DNA of 64,000 nucleotides from Streptomyces sp. DH5 (GCF_020873915.1 NZ_JAHWGP010000014.1:101634-165633), one strand, 5' to 3'. Counted from the first letter of the stretch, positions 1 to 9,187 are shown. Made by a program: numbers and translations. Notes: generated by a model not told the origin, from the sequence alone.

Positions 1-370
1 TGCCGTCGAGGCCGCGGGCGGCCTCCTCGGCGGCGGCGAGCAGGTCGCGGCCGTGGCCCCTGCCCTGGTGGCGGGGGTGGACCATCACCGTGTAGAGCCA
101 GATCCAGTGGGTCATCAGGCGGTGGGTGTTGAAGGTGAGGAACGCCGTGGCGGCCACCCGCCCCTCCTCGTCGTGCCCGACGAGGAGCCGGGAGCGCTCC
201 TCGGTCATCGCCACCAGCTGCCGCACCAGCCCGGGCCGGATCTCGTCCGTCGTCACGGGCGGCACGAACCCGACCGCCCCGCCCGCGTTGGCGACGTCGG
301 CCCACAGGTCGAGGATGCCGTCGCGGAGCTCGGGGGTGACCACGGGGTCGAGGGTGAAGGTAAGGGGCAT
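1..370 (-). CDS. GNAT family N-acetyltransferase (3' end cut by window edge)
   Basis: Reading the minus strand from ATG at 370 gives about 123 residues before the sequence runs out. The protein has the GNAT fold pattern: a beta strand with the VAATAFL segment, then WLYTVMVHP followed by RHQGRGHGRDLL, which matches the acetyl-CoA pyrophosphate-binding motif A (Q/RxxGxG/A). This family moves an acetyl group from acetyl-CoA to an amine; the substrate cannot be read. The C-terminal part lies outside the window. No operon partner is visible inside the window. Confidence 0.8.
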   Translation of the reverse strand, partial: MPLTFTLDPVVTPELRDGILDLWADVANAGGAVGFVPPVTTDEIRPGLVRQLVAMTEERSRLLVGHDEEGRVAATAFLTFNTHRLMTHWIWLYTVMVHPRHQGRGHGRDLLAAAEEAARGLDG

Positions 371-466
371 GGGCCGACTATAGCTATTACCTCCGCGCTC
401 GCGCAGCGCATTCCGGCGTCGCACCGGGCGCCCTCCGGTCTGCATGCGAAGGGTGCCCCGTCCGCC

Positions 467-513
467 CAAGGGGCGCGGGGAACCGCGCGACCGGCCCCCA
501 CGCGGCCGCGGCC
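467..513. repeat. Streptomyces-type intergenic GC-rich repeat
   Basis: The 246-bp gap between the GNAT start and the end of mqnE holds no gene. It contains a block beginning AAGGGGCGCGGGGAACCGCGCG followed by GACCGGCCCCCACG and a GC palindrome (GCGGCCGCGGC). I recognise this arrangement as a widespread intergenic repeat in Streptomyces chromosomes; that is recall, not a search. It lies downstream of mqnE and may form an RNA hairpin at the transcript end. Confidence 0.5.
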
Positions 514-616
514 TGCCGGGGCCCGCACGCCTGCTGCCGGGGGCCGGCCGGTAGGTGGCACGGGCCAGGGGCCCCGAAGCGTGAGCCCCCGGCGGGGCCG
601 GAGGGGCGGACCCCCT

Positions 617-1780
617 TCAGACGCGCATCGGCTGCGGCGCCTCCCGGCGCGCCGGGTCGGGACCGTCGTACTCCCGGATGATCTCGTACCGCGTGTTCCG
701 CTCCACCGGGCGGAACCCGGCGTCCCTGATCAGGTCCAGCAGGTCCTCGCGCGTCAGCTTGTTCGGCGTACCGAAGTTGTCCGCGTCGTGCGTGATCTTG
801 TACTCGACGACCGAGCCGTCCATGTCGTCCGCACCGTGCTGGAGGGCGAGCTGCGCCGTCTGCACCCCGTGCATCACCCAGAACACCTTGACGTGGGGCA
901 CGTTGTCGAACAGCAGCCGCGACACCGCGAACGTCTTCAGCGCCTCCGCCCCGGTCGCCATCTGCGTCCGCGCCTGGAGCCGGTTGCGCACCTTGCCGTC
1001 CTTCATGTCCACGAAGTCGTGCTGGTAGCGCAGCGGGATGAAGACCTGGAAACCGCCGGTCTCGTCCTGGAGCTCGCGCAGCCGCAGGACGTGGTCCACC
1101 CGGTGGCGGGGCTCCTCGATGTGCCCGTACAGCATGGTGCTCGGGGTCTTGAGCCCCTTCTCGTGCGCCAGCCGGTGGATGCGCGACCAGTCCTCCCAGT
1201 GGGTGCGGTGGTCGACGATGTGCCGGCGCACCTCCCAGTCGAAGATCTCCGCGCCGCCGCCGGTGAGGGACTCCAGGCCGGCGTCGATCAGCTCGTCGAG
1301 GATCTCCGAGGCGGACATGCCGGAGATGGTCTCGAAGTGGTGGATCTCGGTGGCGGTGAACGCCTTGAGCGAGACGTCCGGCAGCGCGGCCTTCAACTCC
1401 CGCAGCGAGCGCGGGTAGTAGCGCCACGGCAGGTTGGGGTGCAGCCCGTTGACGATGTGCAGCTCGGTGAGGTTCTCCGACTCCATCGCCTTGGCGAGCT
1501 TCACCGCCTCCTCGATGCGCATCGTGTAGGCGTCCTTCTCCCCCGGCTTGCGCTGGAAGGAGCAGTAGGCGCAGGAGGCGGTGCACACGTTGGTCATGTT
1601 GAGGTGGCGGTTGACGTTGAAGTGCACGACGTCGCCGTTGAGCCGCGTCCGCACCTCGTGCGCCAGCCCGCCCAGCCAGGCCAGGTCGTCCGACTCGTAC
1701 AGCGCGATGCCGTCCTCACGGGTCAGGCGTTCGCCCGTCCTGACCTTCTCCTCCAGCTCGCGCTTGAGCCCGACGTCCAT
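617..1780 (-). CDS. mqnE: aminodeoxyfutalosine synthase MqnE (radical SAM)
   Basis: MqnE is the radical SAM enzyme that joins 3-[(1-carboxyvinyl)oxy]benzoate to the SAM adenosyl moiety, making aminodeoxyfutalosine for futalosine-route menaquinone synthesis in the cytosol. The protein (387 aa) carries the 4Fe-4S motif CTASCAYC (CxxxCxxC) around residue 60, preceded by HFNVNRHLNMTNVC, and the sequence resembles MqnE rather than the related cyclase MqnC. An in-frame start exists at 1831, but ATG at 1780 is preceded by AGAGGGA at good spacing and gives the usual N terminus MDVGLKRELEEKV. The other menaquinone genes (UbiX-, UbiA- and UbiD-like) follow within 5 kb on the same strand, separated by an Lrp-type regulator. 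Length is normal for the family. Confidence 0.93.
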   Translation of the reverse strand: MDVGLKRELEEKVRTGERLTREDGIALYESDDLAWLGGLAHEVRTRLNGDVVHFNVNRHLNMTNVCTASCAYCSFQRKPGEKDAYTMRIEEAVKLAKAMESENLTELHIVNGLHPNLPWRYYPRSLRELKAALPDVSLKAFTATEIHHFETISGMSASEILDELIDAGLESLTGGGAEIFDWEVRRHIVDHRTHWEDWSRIHRLAHEKGLKTPSTMLYGHIEEPRHRVDHVLRLRELQDETGGFQVFIPLRYQHDFVDMKDGKVRNRLQARTQMATGAEALKTFAVSRLLFDNVPHVKVFWVMHGVQTAQLALQHGADDMDGSVVEYKITHDADNFGTPNKLTREDLLDLIRDAGFRPVERNTRYEIIREYDGPDPARREAPQPMRV

Positions 1781-1885
1781 GCCGTCCCTCTTTCCCTCGA
1801 CCTCTGCGACCTCTTCAGACAGGCCCGTCAACCGTACTCCCCCGCCTTCCGGGCGGGGCCCCCGAACGGTGCTCCGCGCCTCCTC

Positions 1886-2344
1886 CTACTGCTCCTCCTC
1901 GGGCAGCTCGCCGACGCGGTTCTCCCACTTGGTGGAGAGCACGATCGTGGTCCGGGTCCGGGAGACGCCCTTGGTGCCGGACAGCCGGCGGATGATCTTC
2001 TCCAGGCCGTCCACGTCGCTCGCCCGCACCTTGAGCATGAAGGAGTCGTCACCGGCGATGAACCAGCAGTCCTCGATCTCGCCGAGGTCCTTCAGCCGCT
2101 GCGCCACGTCCTCGTGGTCGGCGGCGTCGGAGAGCGAGATGCCGATCAGGGCGGTGACGCCGAGACCGAGCGAGGCGGAGTCCACGGTGGCGCGGTAACC
2201 GGTGATGACACCGGCCGCCTCCAGCCGGTTGATGCGGTCGGTGACGCTGGGTCCCGACAGGCCGACGAGGCGCCCCAGCTCCGCGTAGGAGGCCCGGCCG
2301 TTCTCCCTCAGGGCCTGGATGAGCTGCCTGTCCACCGCGTCCAT
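1886..2344 (-). CDS. Lrp/AsnC family transcriptional regulator
   Basis: A 152-residue protein with the two-domain Lrp/AsnC layout: an N-terminal winged helix (MDAVDRQLIQAL, then YAELGRLVGLSGPSVTDRINRLEAAGVI, about residues 1-50) and a C-terminal RAM ligand-binding domain (about residues 65-145). Such proteins bind amino acids or other small effectors and oligomerise. The reading frame stays open upstream of 2344, but only the ATG at 2344 gives the family N terminus; the upstream part is shadow. It lies between mqnE and the UbiX-like gene in the menaquinone block, so control of that block is a reasonable guess, though unproven. Confidence 0.9.
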   Translation of the reverse strand: MDAVDRQLIQALRENGRASYAELGRLVGLSGPSVTDRINRLEAAGVITGYRATVDSASLGLGVTALIGISLSDAADHEDVAQRLKDLGEIEDCWFIAGDDSFMLKVRASDVDGLEKIIRRLSGTKGVSRTRTTIVLSTKWENRVGELPEEEQ

Positions 2345-2472
2345 TCGAATCGAGCCTTCCACTGAAGAGGTACGAACGTTCCTGAAAAGGGTGGTACTTG
2401 AAAGGGTGGTGCGTGCCGTGCTGCCGTGCCGTGGTGAGGTCCTGGCATGCCGTGCTGACGTGCCGGCCCGTG

Positions 2473-3156
2473 TCAGTCGGCGCGGGACCCGCCGCCGAGC
2501 TCGCCCTTCCAGCGGCGGTAGAGCGCGTGTTCCACACCCGCCGCGTCGAGTACGCGTCCGGCGACGAAGTCCACCAGGTCCTGGATGTGCGTCGCGCCCG
2601 CGTAGAAGGCGGGTGAGGCGGGCACCACGGAAGCGCCCGCGTCGTCCAGCGTCACCAGGTGCCGCAGGGTCTGGCCGTTCAGCGGTGTCTCCCGCACGGC
2701 GACGACCAGCGTGCGCCCCTCCTTCAGGGTCACGCTCGCCGCCCGCTGCAACAGGTCCTTGGACAGGCCGAGCGCCACCCCGGCCACACAGGCCGTGGAG
2801 GCGGGCACGACGAGCATGCCCTTGCTCGGATACGACCCCGAGGACGGCCCGGCCGCGAGGTCGCCGGCCGCCCAGTACCGGACGCCGTCGAGGTCGACGG
2901 TGAACGTGTCCGGCTTTCCGTCCGCGCCCCGGGACAGCCATTCCCGCAGGTCGTCGCGCCAGTGGGCGTCACGGAAGGAGATGCCCGTCTCGTCGAGCAG
3001 GGTGAGCCGCGAGGCCCGGCTGACGACGAGGTCGACACTCTCACCGGCGGCGAGCAGCGCCCGCAGCACCGAGGCGGCATACGGGGTGCCGGAAGCGCCG
3101 GACACCCCTACGATCCAAGGCGTACGCCGCGTCTCTCCTGGCTTGACTGGGTTCAC
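2473..3156 (-). CDS. mqnM: UbiX family flavin prenyltransferase (menaquinone branch)
   Basis: UbiX-type enzymes prenylate reduced FMN to make prenyl-FMN, the cofactor of UbiD decarboxylases. The 227-residue protein shows PWIVGVSGASGTPYAA near the N terminus, the FMN phosphate-binding start of the family, then VVPASTACVAGVALGLSKDLLQRAASVTLKEGRTLVVAVRETPL, the classic UbiX core with dimethylallyl phosphate contacts. I place the start at the GTG at 3156, because the family N terminus follows closely; a longer frame begins at 3228. The UbiD-like gene at 5345-6802 is the expected partner. The mqnM name follows recent naming of the Streptomyces futalosine branch and is from memory. Confidence 0.87.
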   Translation of the reverse strand: MNPVKPGETRRTPWIVGVSGASGTPYAASVLRALLAAGESVDLVVSRASRLTLLDETGISFRDAHWRDDLREWLSRGADGKPDTFTVDLDGVRYWAAGDLAAGPSSGSYPSKGMLVVPASTACVAGVALGLSKDLLQRAASVTLKEGRTLVVAVRETPLNGQTLRHLVTLDDAGASVVPASPAFYAGATHIQDLVDFVAGRVLDAAGVEHALYRRWKGELGGGSRAD

Positions 3157-3245
3157 GACACCGAGCCTATCGGGAGTCGCAGGGAGGGAACCGGGCAAGG
3201 GGGCCGGGCGTTCTTCCAGGAGAACCAACCGACGGCGGGGGGTGG

Positions 3246-3851
3246 ATGATGTCGGGTTCGCGTCCGCAGTGGTCGCGGGGCGACCGGATCGGGACCGCGG
3301 CCAAGCTGATGGCGGGCTGGGTGGCCCTGCTGTGGCTGCTCGAAGTGATCGACACGGCCACCGGGCACGCCCTGGACGACTACGGCGTCGTGCCGCGCGT
3401 CCCGTCCGAGCTGGTCGACATCCTCCCGGCCGCGTTCCTGCACTTCGGCTTCGCCCATGTCGCCGCCAACAGCGTGCCGCTGCTGGTCCTGGGCTTCCTG
3501 GCGGCCCTCGGGGGCACCCGCCGGTTCCTCGCGGTCTGCGCCCTGATCGTCGTGGCCGACGGTCTCGGGGTGTGGCTCATATCCCCGGCGCACAGCAACA
3601 CCGCGGGCGCCTCCGGCCTGATCTTCGGCCTCTTCGGTTTCCTGCTGGTCGGCGGCTTCGTCGAGCGCCGCCCCCTGGGGGTGATCGTGGGAGTGCTGAT
3701 CGCCGCGGTCTGGGGCGGCTCGATCCTGGCGGGCCTCGCCCCGACCCAGTCCGGCGTCAGCTGGCAGGGCCACCTGATCGGCCTGGTGGCGGGCGTGACG
3801 GCGGCGTTCCTCTTCCGCCGCCCGCGCGAACCCCGGCACCTGCCGGCCTGA
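3246..3851 (+). CDS. rhomboid family intramembrane serine protease
   Basis: A 201-residue integral membrane protein with about six hydrophobic segments. The rhomboid dyad is visible: Ser123 in GASGLIFG and His176 in GHLIGLVAG; an HFGFAHVAANSVPL segment matches the HxxxN loop that stabilises the oxyanion. Such enzymes cut single-pass membrane proteins inside or near the bilayer. The ATG at 3246 is preceded by GGGGGGTGG. The gene is on the plus strand, inserted among minus-strand menaquinone genes and convergent with the prenyltransferase gene 17 bp downstream, so it is not part of that operon. The substrate cannot be inferred. Confidence 0.88.
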   Translation: MMSGSRPQWSRGDRIGTAAKLMAGWVALLWLLEVIDTATGHALDDYGVVPRVPSELVDILPAAFLHFGFAHVAANSVPLLVLGFLAALGGTRRFLAVCALIVVADGLGVWLISPAHSNTAGASGLIFGLFGFLLVGGFVERRPLGVIVGVLIAAVWGGSILAGLAPTQSGVSWQGHLIGLVAGVTAAFLFRRPREPRHLPA

Positions 3852-3868
3852 CGCTCCCGTTCCCGGCC

Positions 3869-4804
3869 CTACACCGTCAGCCCGCGCACCAGCAGGTCCA
3901 GCAGGGCGCAGACGAACAGGGCGATCCCGATGAAGCCGTTGACGCTGAAGAACGCGCGGTTCAGGCGGGTCAGGTCGGTGGGGCGCACGATGGTGTGCTC
4001 GTAGACGAAGGCCCCGGCGACGATCAGCAGGCCCAGCCAGAAGAAGGCCCCGGCGTCGGTGAGGAGGGCGAACCAGACGAACAGGCCGGTGGTCACGGCG
4101 TGGCAGACGCGGGCGCCCCGGACGGCGGCCGGGATGCCGAAGCGGGCGGGGACGGACCGCACACCGGTCTCGCGGTCGGTGTCGACGTCCTGGCAGGCGT
4201 AGATCAGGTCGAAGCCACCGATCCAGATGCCGACCGCCAGACCGAGGACGACCGCGTCCCAGGACCACGACCCGGTGACGGCCAGCCAGCCGCCGACCGG
4301 TCCCATGGCCTGCGCGAGTCCGAGGATGGCCTGGGGGAAATCGGTGAACCGCTTGCCGTACGGATACACCACCATCGGGATCACGGCGACGGGCGCGAGG
4401 GCCAGACAGAGAGGGTTGAGCAGCGCCGCCGCGCCCAGGAAGACGGCGAGGGCGACCAGCGCGCCGGTCCAGGCGTGCTTGACCGACATCGCGCCGGTGA
4501 CCAGTTCGCGGTGCGCGGTGCGCGGGTTACGGGCGTCGATCTCGCGGTCGATGATCCGATTGGCGGCCATCGCGAAGGTACGCAGCCCGACCATGGCGAC
4601 GGTGACCAGGAGCAGCTCGCCCCAGTGGATGCTCCTGTCCCACTCGTACATCGCGGTGAGCGCGGCGATGTAGGCGAAGGGCAGCGCGAACACCGAGTGC
4701 TCGATCATGACGAGGCGCAGGAACGCCGGAACACCCCCGCGTTTGCGGGGAGCATGGTTCGCGCTGCCGTCGCCAAGGATGGCTTCACTGCTCACAGTCC
4801 GCAT
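3869..4804 (-). CDS. mqnP: UbiA-like prenyltransferase of menaquinone biosynthesis
   Basis: This 311-residue polytopic membrane protein belongs to the UbiA superfamily, which attaches a polyprenyl chain to an aromatic acceptor. The first Asp-rich motif reads NRIIDREID (NxxxDxxxD type) near residue 102, and the second is DVDTDRETG near residue 215; both coordinate Mg-pyrophosphate. About eight to nine hydrophobic segments follow. Its position between UbiX- and UbiD-like genes and near mqnE supports prenylation of 1,4-dihydroxy-6-naphthoate in the late futalosine route. The ATG at 4804 follows a usable GGAATG context. A small gene of unknown function lies between it and mqnL. Confidence 0.9.
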   Translation of the reverse strand: MRTVSSEAILGDGSANHAPRKRGGVPAFLRLVMIEHSVFALPFAYIAALTAMYEWDRSIHWGELLLVTVAMVGLRTFAMAANRIIDREIDARNPRTAHRELVTGAMSVKHAWTGALVALAVFLGAAALLNPLCLALAPVAVIPMVVYPYGKRFTDFPQAILGLAQAMGPVGGWLAVTGSWSWDAVVLGLAVGIWIGGFDLIYACQDVDTDRETGVRSVPARFGIPAAVRGARVCHAVTTGLFVWFALLTDAGAFFWLGLLIVAGAFVYEHTIVRPTDLTRLNRAFFSVNGFIGIALFVCALLDLLVRGLTV

Positions 4805-4874
4805 TCCTTTCCGCGCCGCGTCACCCGATCGTGCGTCCCCGGGGCGGAGCTCACGACCCCGTCGGCGGTGGTCA

Positions 4875-5348
4875 TCATGCGAGGCTCCCGAGGAACGTGT
4901 CGAGGTCGGCCAGCAGCGCGGCGACGGGCTGCGGGCCCGTCTCCACGGCCGGCGCCGTGCCGGAGTCGTCGGGCGGGGTGAGGTGCGCGGTGAAGACGTA
5001 CGCGTCGGCGCCGGACGGGCGGCCGTCCAGCCGCAGCACCGCGCCGCCGTCGACCGTGAAGGGCTCGCCCGCGGCGGCGGCGAGCTCCTCGCGGAGCCGC
5101 CGCGCGAACTCGGCGGGTTCCGCGTCCCGCACGCCGGGCAGTTCGAAGCCGTCGCCCTCGCCGTCCTGCTCGAAGAGGACCGCCCAGGTGTCGCCGGAGC
5201 CGGCGAGCTCCTCGGGCGTGACGCCCGCCTCCTCGGCCGCCCGGCGGACCCCCTCGTCGGCCGGGTCCAGCTCGGGGCGCACGAGGGCCACGTAGTCGGT
5301 GTCGGTGCCGATGAAGAGCGCCGGGCCGCCCTCGGCGTCGGGACTCAC
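4875..5348 (-). CDS. hypothetical protein, translationally coupled to mqnL
   Basis: A 157-residue acidic, probably cytosolic protein that I do not recognise. The GTG at 5348 overlaps the mqnL stop codon (GTGA), so it is translated in the same operon; a longer frame begins at 5453 but would run deep into mqnL. The N terminus reads ALFIGTDTDYVALVRPELDPAD and the C terminus QPVAALLADLDTFLGSLA. No signal peptide, membrane helix or metal motif is visible. Its placement between mqnL and mqnP suggests an accessory role in the late menaquinone steps, but nothing in the sequence states one. Confidence 0.68.
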   Translation of the reverse strand: MSPDAEGGPALFIGTDTDYVALVRPELDPADEGVRRAAEEAGVTPEELAGSGDTWAVLFEQDGEGDGFELPGVRDAEPAEFARRLREELAAAAGEPFTVDGGAVLRLDGRPSGADAYVFTAHLTPPDDSGTAPAVETGPQPVAALLADLDTFLGSLA

Positions 5349-6802
5349 AGTCCGTACTCCTTCCAGCGGCGGTCGACCTTCGCCGCCGTGTCGGGGTCGG
5401 ACTCCACCATGTCGGGCCAGCCCCCGTCGCGCGTGTACCCCTCCTCGGGCCACTTCCTCGTCGCGTCGATGCCCGCCTTGCCGCCCCAGAACTGCTGGTA
5501 GGAGGAGTGGTCGAGATGGTCGACGGGGCCTTCGACGACGGTGAGGTCACGGGCGTAGTCGGTGTTGCCGAGGGCCCGCCAGGACACCTCGTGCAGGTCG
5601 TGGACGTCGCAGTCGGAGTCCACGACCACGATCAGCTTGGTCAACGACATCATGTGGGCGCCCCAGATGGCGTGCATCACCTTCTGGGCGTGTTTGGGGT
5701 ACTTCTTGTCGATCGAGACGATCGCGCAGTTGTGGAAGCCGCCCGACTCGGGCAGGTGGTAGTCCACGATGTCCGGCACGATGATCTTCAGCAGCGGCAG
5801 GAAGAACCGCTCGGTCGCCCGTCCCAGCGGCCCGTCCTCGGTCGGCGGCCGGCCGACCACGATCGACTGGAGCAGCGGGCGCTTCCGCATCGTCACGCAG
5901 TCGATCTTCAGCGCGGGGAACGGCTCCTGCGGGGTGTAGAAGCCGGTGTGGTCGCCGTAGGGCCCCTCGGGGAGCATCTCGCCGGGCTCCAGCCAGCCCT
6001 CGATGACGACCTCGGCCTGCGCGGGCACCTGGAGCGGGACGGTCTTGCAGTCGACCATCTCGATCCGCTTCCCCTGCACGAACCCGGCGAACAGGTACTC
6101 GTCGATGTCCCCGGGGAGGGGGGCGGTGGAGGCGTACGTCACCGCCGGCGGGCAGCCGAACGCGATGGCGACGGGCAGCCGCTCTCCGCGCCGCGCGGCC
6201 ACCTGGTAGTGGTTGCGGCTGTCCTTGTGGATCTGCCAGTGCATGCCGATGGTGCGCTTGTCGTGCCGCTGGAGCCGGTACAGGCCCAGGTTCCGGATGC
6301 CGGTCTCCGGGTCCTTGGTGTGGGTCAGCCCCAGGTTGAAGAACGAGCCGCCGTCCTTCGGCCAGGTGAACAGCGCCGGAAGCTGTTCCAGGTCCACGTC
6401 GTCACCGGTGAGCACGACCTCCTGCACGGGCGCGTCGCCGGACTTCACCTTCTTCGGCGGGACGTGCGTCATCGCGCCGAGCTTCCCGAAGGCCTCGCGC
6501 ACGCCGATGAAACCCTGCGGCAGCTCGGGCCTGAGCAGCCCGCCGATCTTGTCGCTGATGTCCGCGTACGACTTCAGCCCGAGCGCCTTCAGCAGGCGAC
6601 GGTCGGTGCCGTACACGTTCATGGCGAGGGGCATGCTCGAGCCGCGCACGTTCTCGAAGAGCAGGGCGGGACCGCCTGCCTTGTTCACCCGGTCGACGAT
6701 CTCACCGACCTCCAGGTACGGGTCGACTTCGGCCTTGATGCGCTTGAGGTCGCCCTCGCGCTCCAGCGCCCTGAGCAGGGAGCGAAGATCGTCGTAAGCC
6801 AT
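5345..6802 (-). CDS. mqnL: UbiD family decarboxylase of menaquinone biosynthesis
   Basis: UbiD enzymes decarboxylate aromatic acids using prenyl-FMN. The protein (485 aa) starts [22 protein letters not shown], the typical UbiD N terminus, and carries [14 protein letters not shown] and [18 protein letters not shown], the region that binds metal and cofactor, then [26 protein letters not shown] with the catalytic Glu cluster. The start is set at ATG 6802 although the frame stays open to 6964. With the UbiX-like and UbiA-like genes it should form the decarboxylation-prenylation end of the futalosine route. It is divergent from the small membrane gene at 6879, leaving 76 bp for both promoters. 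Confidence 0.92.
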   Translation of the reverse strand: MAYDDLRSLLRALEREGDLKRIKAEVDPYLEVGEIVDRVNKAGGPALLFENVRGSSMPLAMNVYGTDRRLLKALGLKSYADISDKIGGLLRPELPQGFIGVREAFGKLGAMTHVPPKKVKSGDAPVQEVVLTGDDVDLEQLPALFTWPKDGGSFFNLGLTHTKDPETGIRNLGLYRLQRHDKRTIGMHWQIHKDSRNHYQVAARRGERLPVAIAFGCPPAVTYASTAPLPGDIDEYLFAGFVQGKRIEMVDCKTVPLQVPAQAEVVIEGWLEPGEMLPEGPYGDHTGFYTPQEPFPALKIDCVTMRKRPLLQSIVVGRPPTEDGPLGRATERFFLPLLKIIVPDIVDYHLPESGGFHNCAIVSIDKKYPKHAQKVMHAIWGAHMMSLTKLIVVVDSDCDVHDLHEVSWRALGNTDYARDLTVVEGPVDHLDHSSYQQFWGGKAGIDATRKWPEEGYTRDGGWPDMVESDPDTAAKVDRRWKEYGL

Positions 6803-6878
6803 GGGGTCAAGTATCCCCGAGCGGTTACCCTGGCCCTGTACCGCCCACCGCTTTCGCTGCTTTCGCTGGAGAGGCCCC

Positions 6879-7211
6879 ATGTTGCGGGTGCTGATGTTCC
6901 TCGTGCCACTGGCACTGAGCGTGTACGCGTTCATCGACTGCATCAGCACGAAGGACGAGGACATTCGTCACATGCCCAAGCCGTTGTGGGCGATCCTGGT
7001 CCTGCTGTTCCCGCTGGTCGGGTCGATCTCCTGGCTCATCGCCGGCAAGAAGCGCCACCCCGCGGGCGCGGGAGGCTCCGCGTGGGGCGGGGGCGGCGGC
7101 CGCCGCCAGTGGGTGGCGCCGGACGACAACCCCGATTTCCTGAAGTCGCTGGACGACGACAAGGACAAGGACGACAAGCCGGGGGACGGCGATCGCGGCG
7201 GGTCCGCCTGA
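6879..7211 (+). CDS. small PLDc_N-type membrane protein
   Basis: A 110-residue protein with two N-terminal hydrophobic helices (about residues 1-18 and 38-58) separated by a short charged loop, [18 protein letters not shown], followed by WLIAGKKR. This is the PLDc_N ('phospholipase D-nuclease N-terminal') pattern found in small actinobacterial membrane proteins. The tail is Gly-rich, then strongly charged ([14 protein letters not shown]). The ATG at 6879 follows GGAGAGG; the frame is open upstream but overlaps the mqnL promoter. Function is unknown; no enzyme motif is present. It shares a divergent promoter region with mqnL. Confidence 0.78.
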   Translation: MLRVLMFLVPLALSVYAFIDCISTKDEDIRHMPKPLWAILVLLFPLVGSISWLIAGKKRHPAGAGGSAWGGGGGRRQWVAPDDNPDFLKSLDDDKDKDDKPGDGDRGGSA

Positions 7212-7244
7212 CCGTCGCGCCCGCCGCGCCCGCGTCAGCCCTCG

Positions 7245-9065
7245 TCAGCTCCTGGCCCAGCGCTGGCCCGCCGACCCGTCGCACGCCCGCGCCATGATCA
7301 TGCCGCTCGGCCGGGCGTGGTCCAGGCACTTCCCCGTCTTGGTGAGGACCACGGTGCCGCCCGCACCGGGACGCCACTCCTGGGCGTCGTCCGCGCCGCA
7401 GGTCGCGCTGTGCATGGATCCGTAGGCGGACAGGCAGTTGCCGCTCGTCTGCTGGACGATCCGGTAGGCGCCGGACGCCGTGCTCCGCAGGCTCCAGCGG
7501 GCCGCCCCGGCGGCGCAGCTGCCCCCGGAGACGTAGCCGTACCCGGGTCCGCCGGAGGCGATGAGGCACTGTCCGCTCGCCCCGTTGCGCAGGGTCGCTC
7601 CGCCCGTCGGCGGCGCCTCGGCCCGCCCGTCCGGGGCCGTGTCGTCCGCTCCGCCGCCGCCCGCGTCCGCGTCGTCTTCCGGTGCGGCTCCGCCGCCGCC
7701 CTTCACGCCGGCGTCCTGGTCGTCCGCGTCGGCGCCCGGCGCCCCTGGGGCGGTCGCCGACTCCCCGGATCCTGACTCCGGCTTCCGCTCCGAGGAGGAC
7801 GGTGACGGCTTCGCGGATCCCCCGGCCGCCCCCGACGGGGTCGCGGTCGCGGAGACCGTGGCCGACGAGGAGGCGGGGGGAGGTCCGGCCGCGTCGCTGG
7901 CGTCGGTGATGTGGGGCAGGAGGGTGAAGGCGAGGGTCGTTCCCGTCACGACGACCACCACGGGGACGAACACGGGCAGGACCCGGGTGCGGCGGCGCTC
8001 CTTCCGGGACACCTCTGGCTTCTCCGGCCCCTTCGCCAGCCCCTTCTCCGGCTCCTTCGCCAGCCCCTTCTCCGGCTCTTTCGCGCGCTCGGGGCCGGGG
8101 GCCGGCTGCTCCGGCGGCGCCTCGGGGAGCGTGAGAGCGCCGGCGTCCGGGACCGCCGCCGCGAACGCGGCCCGTTCGGCCAGCTGCTCCGTGACGGCCG
8201 GCGGCCACAGGGGCGGGGCGAACGGTCCGTGCCGGTCGGCGATGCCGACCAGCTCCGCGGCGGTGGGCCGGCCCTCGTAGTCCTTGTCCAGGCAGGCCGC
8301 GACGACCTCGGCGAGCTCCGGGTCCACCTCCCGGACGGCGTCGAGGTCGGGTTCCTCGTGCACGATCCGGTACAGCACGCCGTGCCCGGACTCGTCACCG
8401 AACGGCGGCCGGCCGGTCGCCGCGTACGCGAGGACCGAGCCGAGCGCGAAGACGTCGACGGCCCCGGTCGACCTGCGTGCTCCCGACGCCTGCTCGGGGG
8501 ACATGTAGGCGGGGGTGCCCACCACCATGTTGGTGACGGTGATGGTGCTCTGCTCGGCGGCGCGGGCCACGCCGAAGTCGATGAGGGCGAGACCGTCGGG
8601 GGTGAGCATGACGTTGGACGGCTTGACGTCCCGGTGCACCATGCCCAGCGCGTGGACGTCGGCGAGACCGGCCGCGGCCTCGCGCAGCAGCAGCCACAGC
8701 GCCTCGGCGGGGAGGGGCCCCCCGTGGACCCCGAGCGCCTCGCGCAGGGTGAGGCCGGGGACGTATGCGGTGGCGAACCACGGCGGGCGGGCGGTGCGGT
8801 CGCCCGCGAGGAGCGGGGCGGTGGTGTGCTCGGGTAAGCGGGCCAGGTTGTCCAGCTCGTGTCCGAAGCGGCGCAGGAAGTCCTTGTCCTCGGCCACGAT
8901 GGACGGGAGCAGCTGCTTGACCGCGGCGTACCGCCCCTCGTGCACACCGAGGTAGACGCGGCCCATGCCGCCGGCTCCGAGCCGCCCGACGAGCGGGATC
9001 GTCCCGATACGTCGTGGGTCCTCGTCCTCCAGCGGCTCGGCGCCGCTTCCGCCCAGGTCGATCAC
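7245..9065 (-). CDS. membrane Ser/Thr protein kinase with ricin-type C-terminal domain
   Basis: A 606-residue Hanks-type kinase. Residues 1-275 form the kinase domain: Gly loop LGAGGMGRVYLG (29-40), Lys50, catalytic HRDVKPSN with Asp146, DFG at 163-165 and GTPAYMSPEQ. A juxtamembrane stretch holds a tandem repeat (EPEKGLAK repeated, then KGPEK), followed by one transmembrane helix (VLPVFVPVVVVVTGTTLAFTLL), a Ser/Pro/Gly-rich linker and a C-terminal lectin-like domain with QCLIASG, NCLSAYG and QxW-like endings (RWSLR, EWRPG, QRWARS). The arrangement puts the lectin-like part outside the cell as a possible sugar sensor. The start is a GTG. No neighbouring phosphatase or obvious target is present. 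Confidence 0.92.
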   Translation of the reverse strand: MIDLGGSGAEPLEDEDPRRIGTIPLVGRLGAGGMGRVYLGVHEGRYAAVKQLLPSIVAEDKDFLRRFGHELDNLARLPEHTTAPLLAGDRTARPPWFATAYVPGLTLREALGVHGGPLPAEALWLLLREAAAGLADVHALGMVHRDVKPSNVMLTPDGLALIDFGVARAAEQSTITVTNMVVGTPAYMSPEQASGARRSTGAVDVFALGSVLAYAATGRPPFGDESGHGVLYRIVHEEPDLDAVREVDPELAEVVAACLDKDYEGRPTAAELVGIADRHGPFAPPLWPPAVTEQLAERAAFAAAVPDAGALTLPEAPPEQPAPGPERAKEPEKGLAKEPEKGLAKGPEKPEVSRKERRRTRVLPVFVPVVVVVTGTTLAFTLLPHITDASDAAGPPPASSSATVSATATPSGAAGGSAKPSPSSSERKPESGSGESATAPGAPGADADDQDAGVKGGGGAAPEDDADAGGGGADDTAPDGRAEAPPTGGATLRNGASGQCLIASGGPGYGYVSGGSCAAGAARWSLRSTASGAYRIVQQTSGNCLSAYGSMHSATCGADDAQEWRPGAGGTVVLTKTGKCLDHARPSGMIMARACDGSAGQRWARS

Positions 9066-9187
9066 GCGTGCCCCGTATTCGTCTTCCGTCGGCCCACCGT
9101 CCGTGGCGGTCCGCCCGCTCCCCCGCGACGGGCGGACCGCACGGCGGCAGGTGTCAGTCTGAACCAGCGCGGGCTAGGATTGGAAGA

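Noticed and set aside
2711-4981. Plus-strand open frame across the UbiX and UbiA genes
   Set aside because: Low-complexity shadow; it runs through the rhomboid gene in another frame.
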